DNA of 64,000 bases from Pseudalkalibacillus sp045920555 (GTDB lineage: Bacteria; Bacillota; Bacilli; Bacillales; Fictibacillaceae), in NCBI RefSeq assembly GCF_045920555.1, contig NZ_CP174509.1, positions 3,038,001 through 3,102,000 on the forward strand, read 5' to 3'. Shown piece after piece: positions 27,166 through 35,884 of the stretch; position 1 is the stretch's first letter; each line of letters starts with the position of its first letter. The notes beneath the pieces are model-generated. The model worked only from the letters and a program-made list of their open reading frames with translations. It was not told the origin of the DNA and ran no database searches. The position numbers were made by a program, and so were the translations under genes.

Positions 27166-28008
27166 ATGACAGAGGATCGCGTGGTGACTTCCACGGATTA
27201 TACGATGGACGTGAGTTTGGATTTTTTTAATGAGCGTATGAAAATTGAGGATTATCGCGGCAATGTAGCCTCCATCCATAAGCAAATCATCCGTCTCCTG
27301 GATGAACATCCGTTTACCAAGGTCATCGTAAAATCAAGGCAGGAAGATTGGAAGACATTCATTGAGCTAGGCTATCAGTTTGAAGCACTTTATACCGGTT
27401 ACTTCAACGGAAGTGACGCTTATTCCATGGCTCTGTTTACAGAAAACAGCCGCCGGACGAGTGAGTACTGGATTTATGAAGATGAAACGATCGAACAAGT
27501 AAAAGAAATCCCTTGTACTCTGGAGCTTCCGAATGCACCTGGCTACACGGTCAGAAAAGCAGAAGAGAAAGATGCTAAAGAGCTCTCTAACCTGTATCAA
27601 GCTGTTTTCGAGATTTACCCGACTCCGATGAACGACCCGGATTACATTGAAAAGTTGATGAAGCACGATTCGATTTTCTATGTGGCCGAATTCGATGGGA
27701 GAATCGTAAGTGCAGCATCCGCGGATATCAATCCTACCTACCACAATGCAGAACTGACCGACTGTGCAACTCTGCCAGACCATCGTAAAAATGGCCTGAT
27801 GAAAATTTTAATAGCCAAGCTTGAAAATGATTTGAAGGAACAGCAGATCTATTGTGTATACTCGATTGCACGAGCATTATCGTTCGGAATGAATGCTGTT
27901 TTCCATCAACGGAAGTACGTTTATACAGGACGGTTCACAAAGAACTGCAACATCTATAATAAATTAGAGGATATGAATTTGTGGATATGTGATTTGTCAC
28001 GTAGATAA
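27166..28008 (+). CDS. ablB: Beta-lysine N6-acetyltransferase AblB (YodP)
   Basis: A GNAT enzyme of about 280 residues that acetylates beta-lysine, the product of lysine 2,3-aminomutase. The N-terminal half (VSLDFFNERMKIEDYRGN) is specific to this family; the acetyl-CoA motif is in ATLPDHRKNGLMKILIAKLE. The ATG at 27166 follows GAGAGGTAAAGG; ATG 27148 in the same frame is an alternative. B. subtilis has the same gene (yodP) next to kamA. Here the sigma-54 activator gene lies between ablB and kamA, so ablB is not in the transcript started by the -24/-12 promoter of kamA. Confidence 0.88.
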   Translation: MTEDRVVTSTDYTMDVSLDFFNERMKIEDYRGNVASIHKQIIRLLDEHPFTKVIVKSRQEDWKTFIELGYQFEALYTGYFNGSDAYSMALFTENSRRTSEYWIYEDETIEQVKEIPCTLELPNAPGYTVRKAEEKDAKELSNLYQAVFEIYPTPMNDPDYIEKLMKHDSIFYVAEFDGRIVSAASADINPTYHNAELTDCATLPDHRKNGLMKILIAKLENDLKEQQIYCVYSIARALSFGMNAVFHQRKYVYTGRFTKNCNIYNKLEDMNLWICDLSRR

Positions 28009-28077
28009 GCAGAGGTGCCGAAGAATCGGCACCCAGATGATAAAAATTTGGCATCTTGTTTTAGGAGGGTTGTCCGC

Positions 28078-29493
28078 ATGCTTTTGGATGTAACGAACAC
28101 CCGAGAAATGCTGCAAGCGATCTTAAGCTCGATTGATGAAGGGATTCATGTGATCAATAGAGAAGGGATCACCGTTTTTTATAACGAAATAGCTGCCTCA
28201 CATGACGGAGTTTTGGTTGAAGATGTGCTCGGGCAACATCTTTTAGAGGTATTTCCCTCTTTCTCGAAAGAAACGAGTACCCTGTTGAAGGTGCTTGAAA
28301 CTGGGGAACCGATATACAATCAGCATCAACGGTACCCGAATGTAAAAGGTCAGTTGATTGTTACAGTCAACACAACGTTACCGATCAAAGTCGAAGGAAA
28401 AATTGTCGGAGCAGTTGAGATTGCGAAGGATTTTACGAAAATCCAACAATTGTCCTGGAAACTCCTCGATCTGGAGGCGCGTGTCAAGGGGAATGACGTG
28501 GATGACACGCCAAAGGAATATGAAAACGGAACGAACTTTCGGATGACCGACATTTTAACCCAGGATGAAGAATTTTTAAAGATGAAAAAGATGGCTTTGA
28601 TTGCAGCAGAATCTTCTTCTCCAGTCCTTGTATACGGAGAAACAGGGACGGGAAAAGAACTGTTGGTCCAGTCGATCCATAATGCATCAGATAGATGCAA
28701 TCGTTCCTTCATTGCCCAAAACTGTGCAGCAATCCCATCGTCACTTCTTGAGAGTATTTTGTTTGGTACCGCGAAAGGCAGCTATACCGGTGCTGTCGAT
28801 CGCCCAGGTCTGTTCGAACTTGCAGATGGAGGGACATTGTTTTTGGATGAATTGAATTCGATGCCGCTTGAAACCCAGGCGAAATTGCTTCGCGTCTTGC
28901 AAAACGGAAAAATCCGCAGGGTTGGAAGTACATCGGAAAAAAGTGTGAATGTTCGAGTCATAGTCGCTATGAATGAAGATCCGAAAATCTGCATTGAAAA
29001 AGAAACACTTCGAAAAGACCTGTATTACCGTCTAAACGTCATTTACTTGAAAATTCCGCCACTGCGCGCAAGAAGAAAAGACATACCGTTACTGACGGAT
29101 CATTTCATCCAGAGGTATAATTTCAAGTTCGGGAAACTCGTCACAAGGGTTTCAGATGAAGTGAAGCATCTATTCCAGGAGTATGAGTGGCCAGGAAATG
29201 TACGTGAACTCGAGCATGCAATCGAATCGGCGTTGAACTTAATATCAGATGATACATTGACTCTCGACCATATTCCGGTCCATTTGATTGAGGCATCTGA
29301 AATCCCTGGAGAAATAGGCGGTATTCCGTCACTTCGGGAAGCGATCTCAGATACGGAAGAAATGTGGATCAACAAAGCCATGACCGCAACAGATGGTAAT
29401 ATCCAGCAGGCGGCAAAGCTTTTGAAAATACCGCGACAGACCTTGCAATATAAGCTTTCGAAACTCAATGACAAGAGCACTGCCGAAAATTAG
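28078..29493 (+). CDS. Sigma-54-dependent activator (PAS-AAA+-Fis), lysine cluster regulator
   Basis: A 471-residue enhancer-binding protein. Residues about 5-115 are a PAS sensor (AILSSIDEGIHVINREGITV). The AAA+ domain has Walker A GETGTGKE (187-194) and the sigma-54 contact loop as GSYTGA (234-239), a variant of GAFTGA. The C-terminal Fis-type helix-turn-helix is NIQQAAKLLKIPRQTLQYKL. The ATG at 28078 follows AGGAGGG; the frame extends 21 codons upstream without a site. It resembles RocR and is immediately upstream of a -24/-12 promoter, so it most likely activates kamA and the yod genes in response to lysine or a product. Confidence 0.92.
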   Translation: MLLDVTNTREMLQAILSSIDEGIHVINREGITVFYNEIAASHDGVLVEDVLGQHLLEVFPSFSKETSTLLKVLETGEPIYNQHQRYPNVKGQLIVTVNTTLPIKVEGKIVGAVEIAKDFTKIQQLSWKLLDLEARVKGNDVDDTPKEYENGTNFRMTDILTQDEEFLKMKKMALIAAESSSPVLVYGETGTGKELLVQSIHNASDRCNRSFIAQNCAAIPSSLLESILFGTAKGSYTGAVDRPGLFELADGGTLFLDELNSMPLETQAKLLRVLQNGKIRRVGSTSEKSVNVRVIVAMNEDPKICIEKETLRKDLYYRLNVIYLKIPPLRARRKDIPLLTDHFIQRYNFKFGKLVTRVSDEVKHLFQEYEWPGNVRELEHAIESALNLISDDTLTLDHIPVHLIEASEIPGEIGGIPSLREAISDTEEMWINKAMTATDGNIQQAAKLLKIPRQTLQYKLSKLNDKSTAEN

Positions 29494-29508
29494 GCGGTGT
29501 TCTTGTCA
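29469..29508 (+). terminator. Long inverted repeat over the activator stop codon
   Basis: TGACAAGAGCACTGCC and GGCGGTGTTCTTGTCA pair over 16 positions (two wobbles) with an eight-base loop. It covers the last codons and stop of the activator. There is no T-tract after it, so it may be a weak terminator or an activator-binding dyad. Confidence 0.55.
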
Positions 29509-29572
29509 TACCCTCTGATTACGACCAATCCAGCGCCACTGGAAAAATAGTCATTCACCCCTTATAGATCCC

Positions 29573-29592
29573 TGCACATATGATATATTGCA
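29573..29592 (+). promoter_or_regulatory. Candidate upstream activating dyad
   Basis: TGCA-N12-TGCA with further symmetry (CATATGATATAT) lies 26 bases before the -24 box. It is closer than usual enhancer sites, so the assignment is tentative. Confidence 0.3.
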
Positions 29593-29617
29593 ACCTCAAA
29601 ATTCAGAACAATAAAAA

Positions 29618-29634
29618 TTGGCATAAAACTTGCA
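29618..29634 (+). promoter_or_regulatory. Sigma-54 (-24/-12) promoter of kamA
   Basis: TTGGCATAAAACTTGCA matches the consensus TTGGCAC-N5-TTGCA in all but one conserved base, with GG and GC at correct spacing. It lies about 40 bases before kamA and directly after the sigma-54 activator gene. Confidence 0.88.
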
Positions 29635-29673
29635 TTATAGATAGATGAGTAGATTTTAAATGGGAGGAATGAC

Positions 29674-31062
29674 ATGAAAGACTTCGTTTACAAACCAGAC
29701 CGTCACTGGAAGGACATTGAGCTTTGGAAAGATGTCACTGATGAACAATGGAATAATTGGCTGTGGCAACTTACAAATACGATCCGTAACGTCGACCAGC
29801 TGAAAAAAGTCGTGAACCTGACACCTGAAGAAGAAGAAGGTGTACGTATATCAACCAAGACCATTCCTCTGAACATTACACCTTATTATGCATCACTTAT
29901 GAATCCGGATGATCCGAGATGTCCGGTTCGAATGCAGTCTGTGCCAATCTCAGCGGAAATCAACAAAACAAAATATGATCTTGAGGATCCTTTGCACGAG
30001 GATGAAGATTCACCTGTACCAGGCTTAACGCATCGTTATCCTGACCGTGTCTTGTTCTTGGTGACAAACCAATGCTCGATGTATTGCCGTTATTGCACGA
30101 GGCGCCGCTTTTCCGGCCAGATCGGGATGGGTATACCGAAAAAGCAATTGGATGCAGCGATCGATTATATCGCGAAAACGCCTGTTGTCCGTGATGTTCT
30201 CATCTCTGGTGGCGACGGCTTATTGATCAACGATAATATTTTAGAATATGTGTTGAAAAATTTAAGAGCGATTCCACATGTAGAAATCATCCGGATAGGG
30301 ACCCGGGCACCGGTCGTGTTCCCGCAACGTATCACGGAGAACCTGTGCAATATCTTGAAGAAATACCACCCAGTATGGCTGAATACACATTTTAATACAT
30401 CGATTGAAATTACCGAAGACTCGAAACGTGCTTGTGAAATGCTTGCTGATGCTGGTGTACCGGTCGGAAACCAGGCCGTCATCCTGGCGGGGATCAATGA
30501 CAGTCCTTACATCATGAAAAAGTTGATGCACGACCTCGTCAAAATCCGAGTTCGTCCTTACTATATCTATCAGTGTGATCTGTCAGAAGGAATCGGTCAC
30601 TTCAGGGCACCGGTTTCAAAGGGAATTGAAATCATCGAGTCGCTCAGAGGGCACACATCTGGTTATGCGGTACCAACCTTCGTGGTCGATGCACCGGGTG
30701 GAGGTGGAAAGATCGTAGTCCAGCCAAACTACATCATTTCCCAAAGTGCAGATAAAGTCGTGCTGCGTAACTTTGAAGGTGTGATCACCACGTATCCGGA
30801 ACCAGAAAATTATGTGCCGGGCCGTGCAGAAGCATATTTTGATGAAGTATATCAGATTGCAGAAAAACCGAAGACAGTCGGCATTGCCAGCTTGATGCGG
30901 GATGAAGCATTCAACCTTGTTCCAGAAGGATTACAGCGCTTGAACCGCCGCAAGACATATGAAACGGATCCGGAACACTCATCACTGAAGGACCGTCGCT
31001 CGAAACGTGATGAAATGATCGAGCGAAAATGGCAAGCCGAACAACAAAAGACAGCTGAGTAG
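29674..31062 (+). CDS. kamA: L-lysine 2,3-aminomutase KamA (AblA)
   Basis: A radical-SAM, PLP-dependent enzyme of 462 residues converting L-lysine to L-beta-lysine. The cluster motif is Cys134-X3-Cys138-X2-Cys141 in NQCSMYCRYCTRRR. VLISGGDGLL and NTHFNTSIEIT are further family signatures, and the C-terminal region carries the PLP lysine in VDAPGGGGKI. The ATG follows GGGAGGA. It is driven by the -24/-12 promoter and is followed after 11 bases by yokU. In B. subtilis kamA sits in the yod operon; the content is the same here but gene order and regulation differ. Confidence 0.96.
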   Translation: MKDFVYKPDRHWKDIELWKDVTDEQWNNWLWQLTNTIRNVDQLKKVVNLTPEEEEGVRISTKTIPLNITPYYASLMNPDDPRCPVRMQSVPISAEINKTKYDLEDPLHEDEDSPVPGLTHRYPDRVLFLVTNQCSMYCRYCTRRRFSGQIGMGIPKKQLDAAIDYIAKTPVVRDVLISGGDGLLINDNILEYVLKNLRAIPHVEIIRIGTRAPVVFPQRITENLCNILKKYHPVWLNTHFNTSIEITEDSKRACEMLADAGVPVGNQAVILAGINDSPYIMKKLMHDLVKIRVRPYYIYQCDLSEGIGHFRAPVSKGIEIIESLRGHTSGYAVPTFVVDAPGGGGKIVVQPNYIISQSADKVVLRNFEGVITTYPEPENYVPGRAEAYFDEVYQIAEKPKTVGIASLMRDEAFNLVPEGLQRLNRRKTYETDPEHSSLKDRRSKRDEMIERKWQAEQQKTAE

Positions 31063-31073
31063 GGAGGTATTCG

Positions 31074-31346
31074 ATGCAGTGCATGTGGTGTGATTCAAAC
31101 CAAGCAGAAGAAGCGAAAATGACGGGATATTGGGAATTGCCTGATGGCTCACGAGCAATCGAAATAAAGGAAATCCCCTCTGTTACATGCCCGGATTGCG
31201 GCATGGAATATCAGGAGGAAACGCTTGTTGAAGAAATAGAAGACCAGATGATGTTAATTGATACAAAACCGCTGCCGAATTCGCTCACGTTCAAAGAACT
31301 GATGGATGTGCCGCGTTTTCTGAAGCGGAATTACTTCAAGTTGTAA
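31074..31346 (+). CDS. yokU: YokU family zinc-ribbon protein
   Basis: A 90-residue protein with two CxxC pairs (CMWC at the N terminus and CPDCGMEY near residue 41) typical of a YgiT-type zinc ribbon, matching the YokU family found beside kamA in bacilli. The ATG follows GGGAGG 11 bases after kamA. Its role in lysine metabolism is unproven; it may regulate or assist the aminomutase. Confidence 0.8.
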   Translation: MQCMWCDSNQAEEAKMTGYWELPDGSRAIEIKEIPSVTCPDCGMEYQEETLVEEIEDQMMLIDTKPLPNSLTFKELMDVPRFLKRNYFKL

Positions 31347-31369
31347 ATATTAAATGTCGGAAGGGCCTA

Positions 31370-31470
31370 TCTTGACAAACCTTCACTTTATTTTGCCATA
31401 ACAGAAAACTATTCTGACAAAGGTGCAGTTAATTTTAACAAAACCAATAATTACTTTGACATTTTATTAA
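31370..31470. repeat. Degenerate A+T-rich tandem phrases
   Basis: Units such as CTTGACAAAC, TCTGACAAAGGTGCAGTTAA, TTTTAACAAAACC and TTTGACATTTTATT follow each other at about 25-base spacing. They belong to the same phrase family as 22303-22394. Confidence 0.5.
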
Positions 31471-31502
31471 ATCAAGTCCATTTCCAACATCACGAAGCGG
31501 GG

Positions 31503-31530
31503 AAGCGGCGATCATCTCGCTGCTTTTTCC
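31503..31530 (+). terminator. Terminator before yodT
   Basis: AGCGGCGA (31504-31511) and TCGCTGCT (31517-31524) pair around TCATC and run into TTTTT. It lies about 30 bases before yodT and would reduce read-through from kamA-yokU. Confidence 0.7.
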
Positions 31531-31557
31531 GACATAGGAAAGAGGTGTTATATAGCC

Positions 31558-32928
31558 ATGGCCAAAGAATCTCATCTGATCAAACCATTACTTGGAGCAT
31601 CATACCCGGAAGTTGCGTACGGGAAAGGGATCTATTTGTATGATACGGAAGGTAACCGATATTTGGACGGCGCATCTGGTGCAGTCACAGCCAATATTGG
31701 GCATGGTGTTGTTGAAATCATTGAAGCGATGAAGGAACAAGCGGAAAAGATCTCATTCTCCTATCGATCACAATTTACGAACCGTCCGGCAGAAGAACTC
31801 GCAGACAAACTTGCACAAATGGCGCCTGGAGATCTCGATTACACGTTTTTTGTGAACAGTGGGTCAGAAGCGACCGAAACGGCGTTGAAAATTGCCGTTC
31901 AATATTGGCAGGAAAAAGGACGCAAGGACAAAGACCGTGTCGTTTCTAGGTGGACCAGTTACCATGGAATTACGCTCGGGGCTCTATCGATGTCCGGACA
32001 TGTCCTGCGCCGTAATCGATTCGCATCTTTACTTGCAGATTATCCGGTCGTGTCACCACCGTATTGCTATCAATGCCCATTTTATGATACGTTCCCGACT
32101 TGCGGAATGAAGTGTGCTAACGAGCTTGAAACAGCCATCCAGCGGATTGGAGCAGATAAAATCGCCGCTTTCATTTTCGAGCCGATCATCGGGGCAGCGG
32201 GTGGAGCGATCGTCCCGCCGGAACCTTATTTCAATCGGATAAAAGAAATATGCCAGCATTATGAAATCCTGCTGATCGCTGACGAGGTCATGACAGGTTT
32301 CGGCCGTACGGGGAAAACATTTGCGATGGAGCATTGGGGCATTGAACCGGATGTCATGGCACTCGGAAAAGGCCTGAGTGGTGGGTACACGCCGATTGCT
32401 GCGACGATGGTGTCGAAGCATATTTATCAAACAATCGAGAGTGGATCGAAAGTAATCATGAGTGGCCACACTTTCAGTGGGAATCCGCAATCCGCAGCGA
32501 TAGGCCTTGCTGTTCTCAATTATATTGAACGCCATCAAATCATCGACCATGTGGCCCAGCTTGAGCCATATGTTGAAAAAGAACTTTCACAGCTTTCACA
32601 CCGTTATCCGGTCATCGGGGATGTGCGTGGCAAAGGGATGATGTGGGGGTTTGAATTTGTCAGCAACCCTGATACGAAAGAATGCTTCCCAATCCACACT
32701 TTCGTTACCGAGCGGATCATCAAGAAATGCTTTGAGAAAGGGCTGATCGTCTATCCGGCAGTCGGTGGTATCAATGGAACGGCTGGTGATGCGATCATCG
32801 TCGCGCCACCACTAATAATCAGTAAGGAAGAATGGAAGTTTTTATTATCGACACTAGAAGAAGCGATCGCTGAAATCAGCCAGGAACTCGACCAAGAGGG
32901 ACTTCTGCAGCATCGCTCGATCAGTTAG
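31558..32928 (+). CDS. yodT: Class III aminotransferase YodT (acetyl-beta-lysine route)
   Basis: A fold-type I, class III PLP aminotransferase of 456 residues. The PLP site is ALGKGLSGGYTPIAA, the PLP-binding aspartate is in LLIADEVMTGFGRTG, and NSGSEATETALKIA binds phosphate. Its neighbours yodS, yodR, yodQ and kamA identify it as the YodT type, probably removing the beta-amino group of N6-acetyl-beta-lysine. The ATG follows AGAGGTG. The gene starts a tight four-gene operon. Confidence 0.9.
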   Translation: MAKESHLIKPLLGASYPEVAYGKGIYLYDTEGNRYLDGASGAVTANIGHGVVEIIEAMKEQAEKISFSYRSQFTNRPAEELADKLAQMAPGDLDYTFFVNSGSEATETALKIAVQYWQEKGRKDKDRVVSRWTSYHGITLGALSMSGHVLRRNRFASLLADYPVVSPPYCYQCPFYDTFPTCGMKCANELETAIQRIGADKIAAFIFEPIIGAAGGAIVPPEPYFNRIKEICQHYEILLIADEVMTGFGRTGKTFAMEHWGIEPDVMALGKGLSGGYTPIAATMVSKHIYQTIESGSKVIMSGHTFSGNPQSAAIGLAVLNYIERHQIIDHVAQLEPYVEKELSQLSHRYPVIGDVRGKGMMWGFEFVSNPDTKECFPIHTFVTERIIKKCFEKGLIVYPAVGGINGTAGDAIIVAPPLIISKEEWKFLLSTLEEAIAEISQELDQEGLLQHRSIS

Positions 32929-32940
32929 GGGGAGGACTGC

Positions 32941-33675
32941 TTGAATCCGAATATTCCTTCAAAAGTTGTCAATATGGAAGACCTTGCTTCACATTTTAAA
33001 GATGGAATGACCTTGATGTGTGGTGGATTTGGTGGAGTTGGTGCTCCTCCGAGCCTGATCAATTTCATTTTGGATCTAGGAACGAATGACATCGAGTTGA
33101 TTTCGAACGACGTCGGTTTCCCGTGGATCGGGCCAGGCAAGCTGATCACCGAAAAGCGGGTCCGACGCATCGTTGTTTCACATATCGGTTCAAATCCGGA
33201 AGCCGGCAAGCAGATGCATGATGGTGAACTTGATGTTGAATTTTATCCACAAGGGACATTGGCTGAGAAAATTCGTGCAGGTGGCATGGGGCTCGGCGGT
33301 ATCCTTGTCGATGTTGGTCTCGGGACACTTGTTGAAAAAGGAAAGCAGAAGGTGACGGTTTCAGGTCATGAATATATGATCGAGCCGGCACTTACTGCGG
33401 ATGTATCGATCGTATACGCGAAGGAAGCGGACGTTTACGGCAACCTCACCTATGATAAAAGTGCCCGCAATACGAACCCGCATGTTGCGACCGCTGGAAA
33501 CATTACGATCGTTGAGGTAGAACGGATCGTTGAAGCAGGTGAACTTGATCCGGAATGTATCGTCACACCAGGGGCATTCGTCGATTATGTCGTACCAAGT
33601 AAAGGGGTGGATTGGCAATGGGTTTGGGAGCTGAAACGCGCAGACGGATCGCCAAACGTGCCGCACAAGAAATAA
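32941..33675 (+). CDS. yodS: CoA-transferase subunit A YodS
   Basis: The 244-residue alpha subunit of a 3-oxoacid CoA-transferase. The glycine-rich phosphate loop GGFGGVGAPPSLI appears near residue 28 and GGILVDVGLGTLVEKGK later, as in AtoD/ScoA. The TTG start follows GGGGGAGG, 12 bases after yodT. It overlaps yodR by 58 bases, so translation of the two subunits is likely coupled. Confidence 0.9.
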   Translation: MNPNIPSKVVNMEDLASHFKDGMTLMCGGFGGVGAPPSLINFILDLGTNDIELISNDVGFPWIGPGKLITEKRVRRIVVSHIGSNPEAGKQMHDGELDVEFYPQGTLAEKIRAGGMGLGGILVDVGLGTLVEKGKQKVTVSGHEYMIEPALTADVSIVYAKEADVYGNLTYDKSARNTNPHVATAGNITIVEVERIVEAGELDPECIVTPGAFVDYVVPSKGVDWQWVWELKRADGSPNVPHKK

Positions 33676-34280
33676 CCGAAGGGATGATCGTCAACCTTGG
33701 CATCGGGATTCCGACGTTAGTAGCTGATTATCTGAAACCAGAACTAGGTGTGATGCTGCATACGGAGAACGGCATCCTCGGGATGGGGCCTTCTCCTGCC
33801 GAAGGGACGGAAGACGGCCACCTATCCAATGCTGGTGGTTATCCCGTAACATTGATTCCTGGTGCTTCTTACTTCGATAGTGCTACAGCATTCGGAATCA
33901 TCCGCAAAGGGTATCTCGACATGACGATCCTGGGTGCACTTGAAGTGAGTGAAGAAGGAGACATCGCCAACTGGATCGTTCCGGGAAAACGAGTCCCTGG
34001 AATGGGTGGTGCCATCGACCTCGCACAAAAAGCGAAGAAAGTGATCGTTCTCATGAACCATACGAATAAGGATGGCGGCTCCAAAATCGTCCATCGCTGC
34101 CGTTTGCCACTTACTGTCCAAAAAGGCGCGAATATGATCATCACCGAGATGGCGGTTTTCGAAGTGAATGACAACGGCCTCGAACTGATCGAAATCATGC
34201 ACCCATACTCACTAAAGGAAATTAAAGAAGCAACAGAAGCGACATTCAAAGTCAGCAGGACTTTGACGATCAATTCTTGA
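33618..34280 (+). CDS. yodR: CoA-transferase subunit B YodR
   Basis: The 220-residue beta subunit. The catalytic glutamate lies in HTENGILGMGPSP and GSSYFDSATAFGIIR-like sequence (PGASYFDSATAFGII) follows. The ATG at 33618 is preferred because AAAGGGGTGG is eight bases upstream; a TTG at 33612 is in frame. With YodS it would form CoA thioesters of the 3-oxo acid made by YodT. Confidence 0.92.
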   Translation: MGLGAETRRRIAKRAAQEITEGMIVNLGIGIPTLVADYLKPELGVMLHTENGILGMGPSPAEGTEDGHLSNAGGYPVTLIPGASYFDSATAFGIIRKGYLDMTILGALEVSEEGDIANWIVPGKRVPGMGGAIDLAQKAKKVIVLMNHTNKDGGSKIVHRCRLPLTVQKGANMIITEMAVFEVNDNGLELIEIMHPYSLKEIKEATEATFKVSRTLTINS

Positions 34281-34308
34281 AAATTACATAGTAGGAAGGA
34301 GGCGATTG

Positions 34309-35562
34309 GTGTTGCAGGCGAAAGTGAAACAGTGGATCGACCATAACAAAGATGAAGCAACCAGATTGCTACAGAAGCTAGTCCAAGAAGGTAGTGTTCA
34401 AGAAAACGAAGAAGGTGTCCAGAAGTTAGTCCGGGATCATCTTGAAAAATTAGGTCTTGAAGTCGATTATTGGATTCCGTATGAAGATGAGTTCTTGAAT
34501 CATTCATATTTTTGTGCAACAAGAACAGATTTTTCTAAAAGTCCGAATGTAGTCGGAACCTGGAAAGGCACAGGCGGCGGGAAATCGATCGTTCTTAACG
34601 GTCATATCGATGTCGTACCGGCAGGGGATCTCAATCAATGGGACTATGATCCTTACAGCGGTCATATTGAAAATGGAAAAATGTATGGACGAGGCGTCAC
34701 CGACATGAAAGGCGGTAACCTTTCTCTTTTACTCGCGATCCAATGTTTGAAAGAGTCAGGGGTCAAGCTGAAAGGTGATGTCCTTTTTCATAGTGTCATA
34801 GAAGAGGAAAGCGGCGGGGCAGGGACGCTTGCAGCTGTATTACGAGGATATACAGCAGATGCAGCCCTCGTTCCTGAACCGACCAACATGAAAATCTTCC
34901 CGAAACAGCAAGGATCCATGTGGTTCCGCTTGAAGGTGTTCGGTGTGTCGGCACATGGCGGTACACGTTATGAGGGCGTCAGTGCGATTGAAAAAGCGAT
35001 GCCTGTCATCAAGACGATCCAAAAGCTTGAAAAAGTACGCAATGACCGGGTGGACGACCCGCTTTATGCGAAAACACCGATCCCGCTGCCGATCAACATC
35101 GGTAAAATCCAGGGCGGCAGCTGGCCATCGTCTGTACCGGATGAAATTTTAATAGAAGGTCGTGTCGGAGTCGGTCCACAGGAAACATTAGAAGATGTGA
35201 AGGCGGAGTTTGAAGATGCGATGAGAAATATTGAAGACGAATGGTTTGAAAAACATCCTGTCCAAATCGAATGGTTCGGTGCACAATGGCTTCCGGGGTC
35301 AATTGATTTAGAACACGAACTGATGGGGATTTTACAACATCGATTTAAAGAGGTACTCGGAACTGAACCAGAAATCGAAGCCTCACCCTGGGGGACAGAC
35401 GGCGGCCTGTTGACACAAGTCGGCAACACGCCATCAATCGTCTTTGGACCTGGTGTAACCGCTTATGCCCATTACCCGAATGAATATATCGAGCTTAAAA
35501 AAGTGTTCCAGGCAGCGGAAATTTTTGCCCTCGTCATCTACGACTGGTGCGGCGGTGAATGA
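34309..35562 (+). CDS. yodQ: M20-family deacetylase YodQ
   Basis: A zinc-dependent amidohydrolase of about 417 residues (acetylornithine deacetylase/ArgE-like). The first metal ligand is in NGHIDVVPAGD, the bridging Asp in GRGVTDMKGG, catalytic Glu-Glu in SVIEEESGGAGTL and the second His in FGPGVTAYAHYPNE. Probably removes the N6-acetyl group from an intermediate. AGGAGG lies six bases before GTG 34309; TTG 34306 and 34312 are alternatives. It ends the operon at a terminator. Confidence 0.88.
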   Translation: MLQAKVKQWIDHNKDEATRLLQKLVQEGSVQENEEGVQKLVRDHLEKLGLEVDYWIPYEDEFLNHSYFCATRTDFSKSPNVVGTWKGTGGGKSIVLNGHIDVVPAGDLNQWDYDPYSGHIENGKMYGRGVTDMKGGNLSLLLAIQCLKESGVKLKGDVLFHSVIEEESGGAGTLAAVLRGYTADAALVPEPTNMKIFPKQQGSMWFRLKVFGVSAHGGTRYEGVSAIEKAMPVIKTIQKLEKVRNDRVDDPLYAKTPIPLPINIGKIQGGSWPSSVPDEILIEGRVGVGPQETLEDVKAEFEDAMRNIEDEWFEKHPVQIEWFGAQWLPGSIDLEHELMGILQHRFKEVLGTEPEIEASPWGTDGGLLTQVGNTPSIVFGPGVTAYAHYPNEYIELKKVFQAAEIFALVIYDWCGGE

Positions 35563-35575
35563 TACGATTTAGAAA

Positions 35576-35606
35576 GACTTCATCTTACGCAGGTGAGGTT
35601 TTTTTA
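35576..35606 (+). terminator. Terminator of the yodTSRQ operon
   Basis: CTTCATCT and AGGTGAGG pair (two wobbles) around TACGC and run into TTTTTTT. Confidence 0.85.
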
Positions 35607-35650
35607 ATTTGCCTTTTTTAAAGAGTGATATTTTTTTAGGAAACTTTCTA

Positions 35651-35778
35651 AAGCGAAATTTGCGACACTCCAGCGGGAAATGCGAGACCCCGCAGCGAGG
35701 AACGAGCGAGGAGGCTAGCGGATCGCCCGCGGAAAGGGAGGGAAATTTGCATAAATCAACAATGACATTAACAAAGCG
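35651..35778. repeat. MITE-like intergenic repeat, copy 2
   Basis: Uninterrupted copy: AAAGCGAAATTTGCGACACTCC at the left, GAGGCTAGCGGATCGCCCGC in the centre and GGAAAGGGAGGGAAATTTGC at the right, followed by AAATCAACAATGAC. The outer GCGAAATTTGC and GCAAATTT parts are inverted. The rest of the 35563-35884 gap shows no gene. Confidence 0.75.
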
Positions 35779-35884
35779 TTTAATTTGAAGAATACTAGAA
35801 AATATAGATGAATACTCCTAAAAAATAGTATTTATGGTAGTATGATGAAGGAGGGGGTAGAAAGAAATCAATAGAAACATAGTA

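Noticed and set aside
28048..28062. Second -24/-12 promoter before the activator gene
   Set aside because: TTGGCATCTTG resembles the -24 half, but GC at the right -12 spacing is missing.
31370..31470. Possible regulatory tandem operators before yodT
   Set aside because: The same phrases occur in unrelated gaps downstream of genes, so a specific operator role is unlikely.
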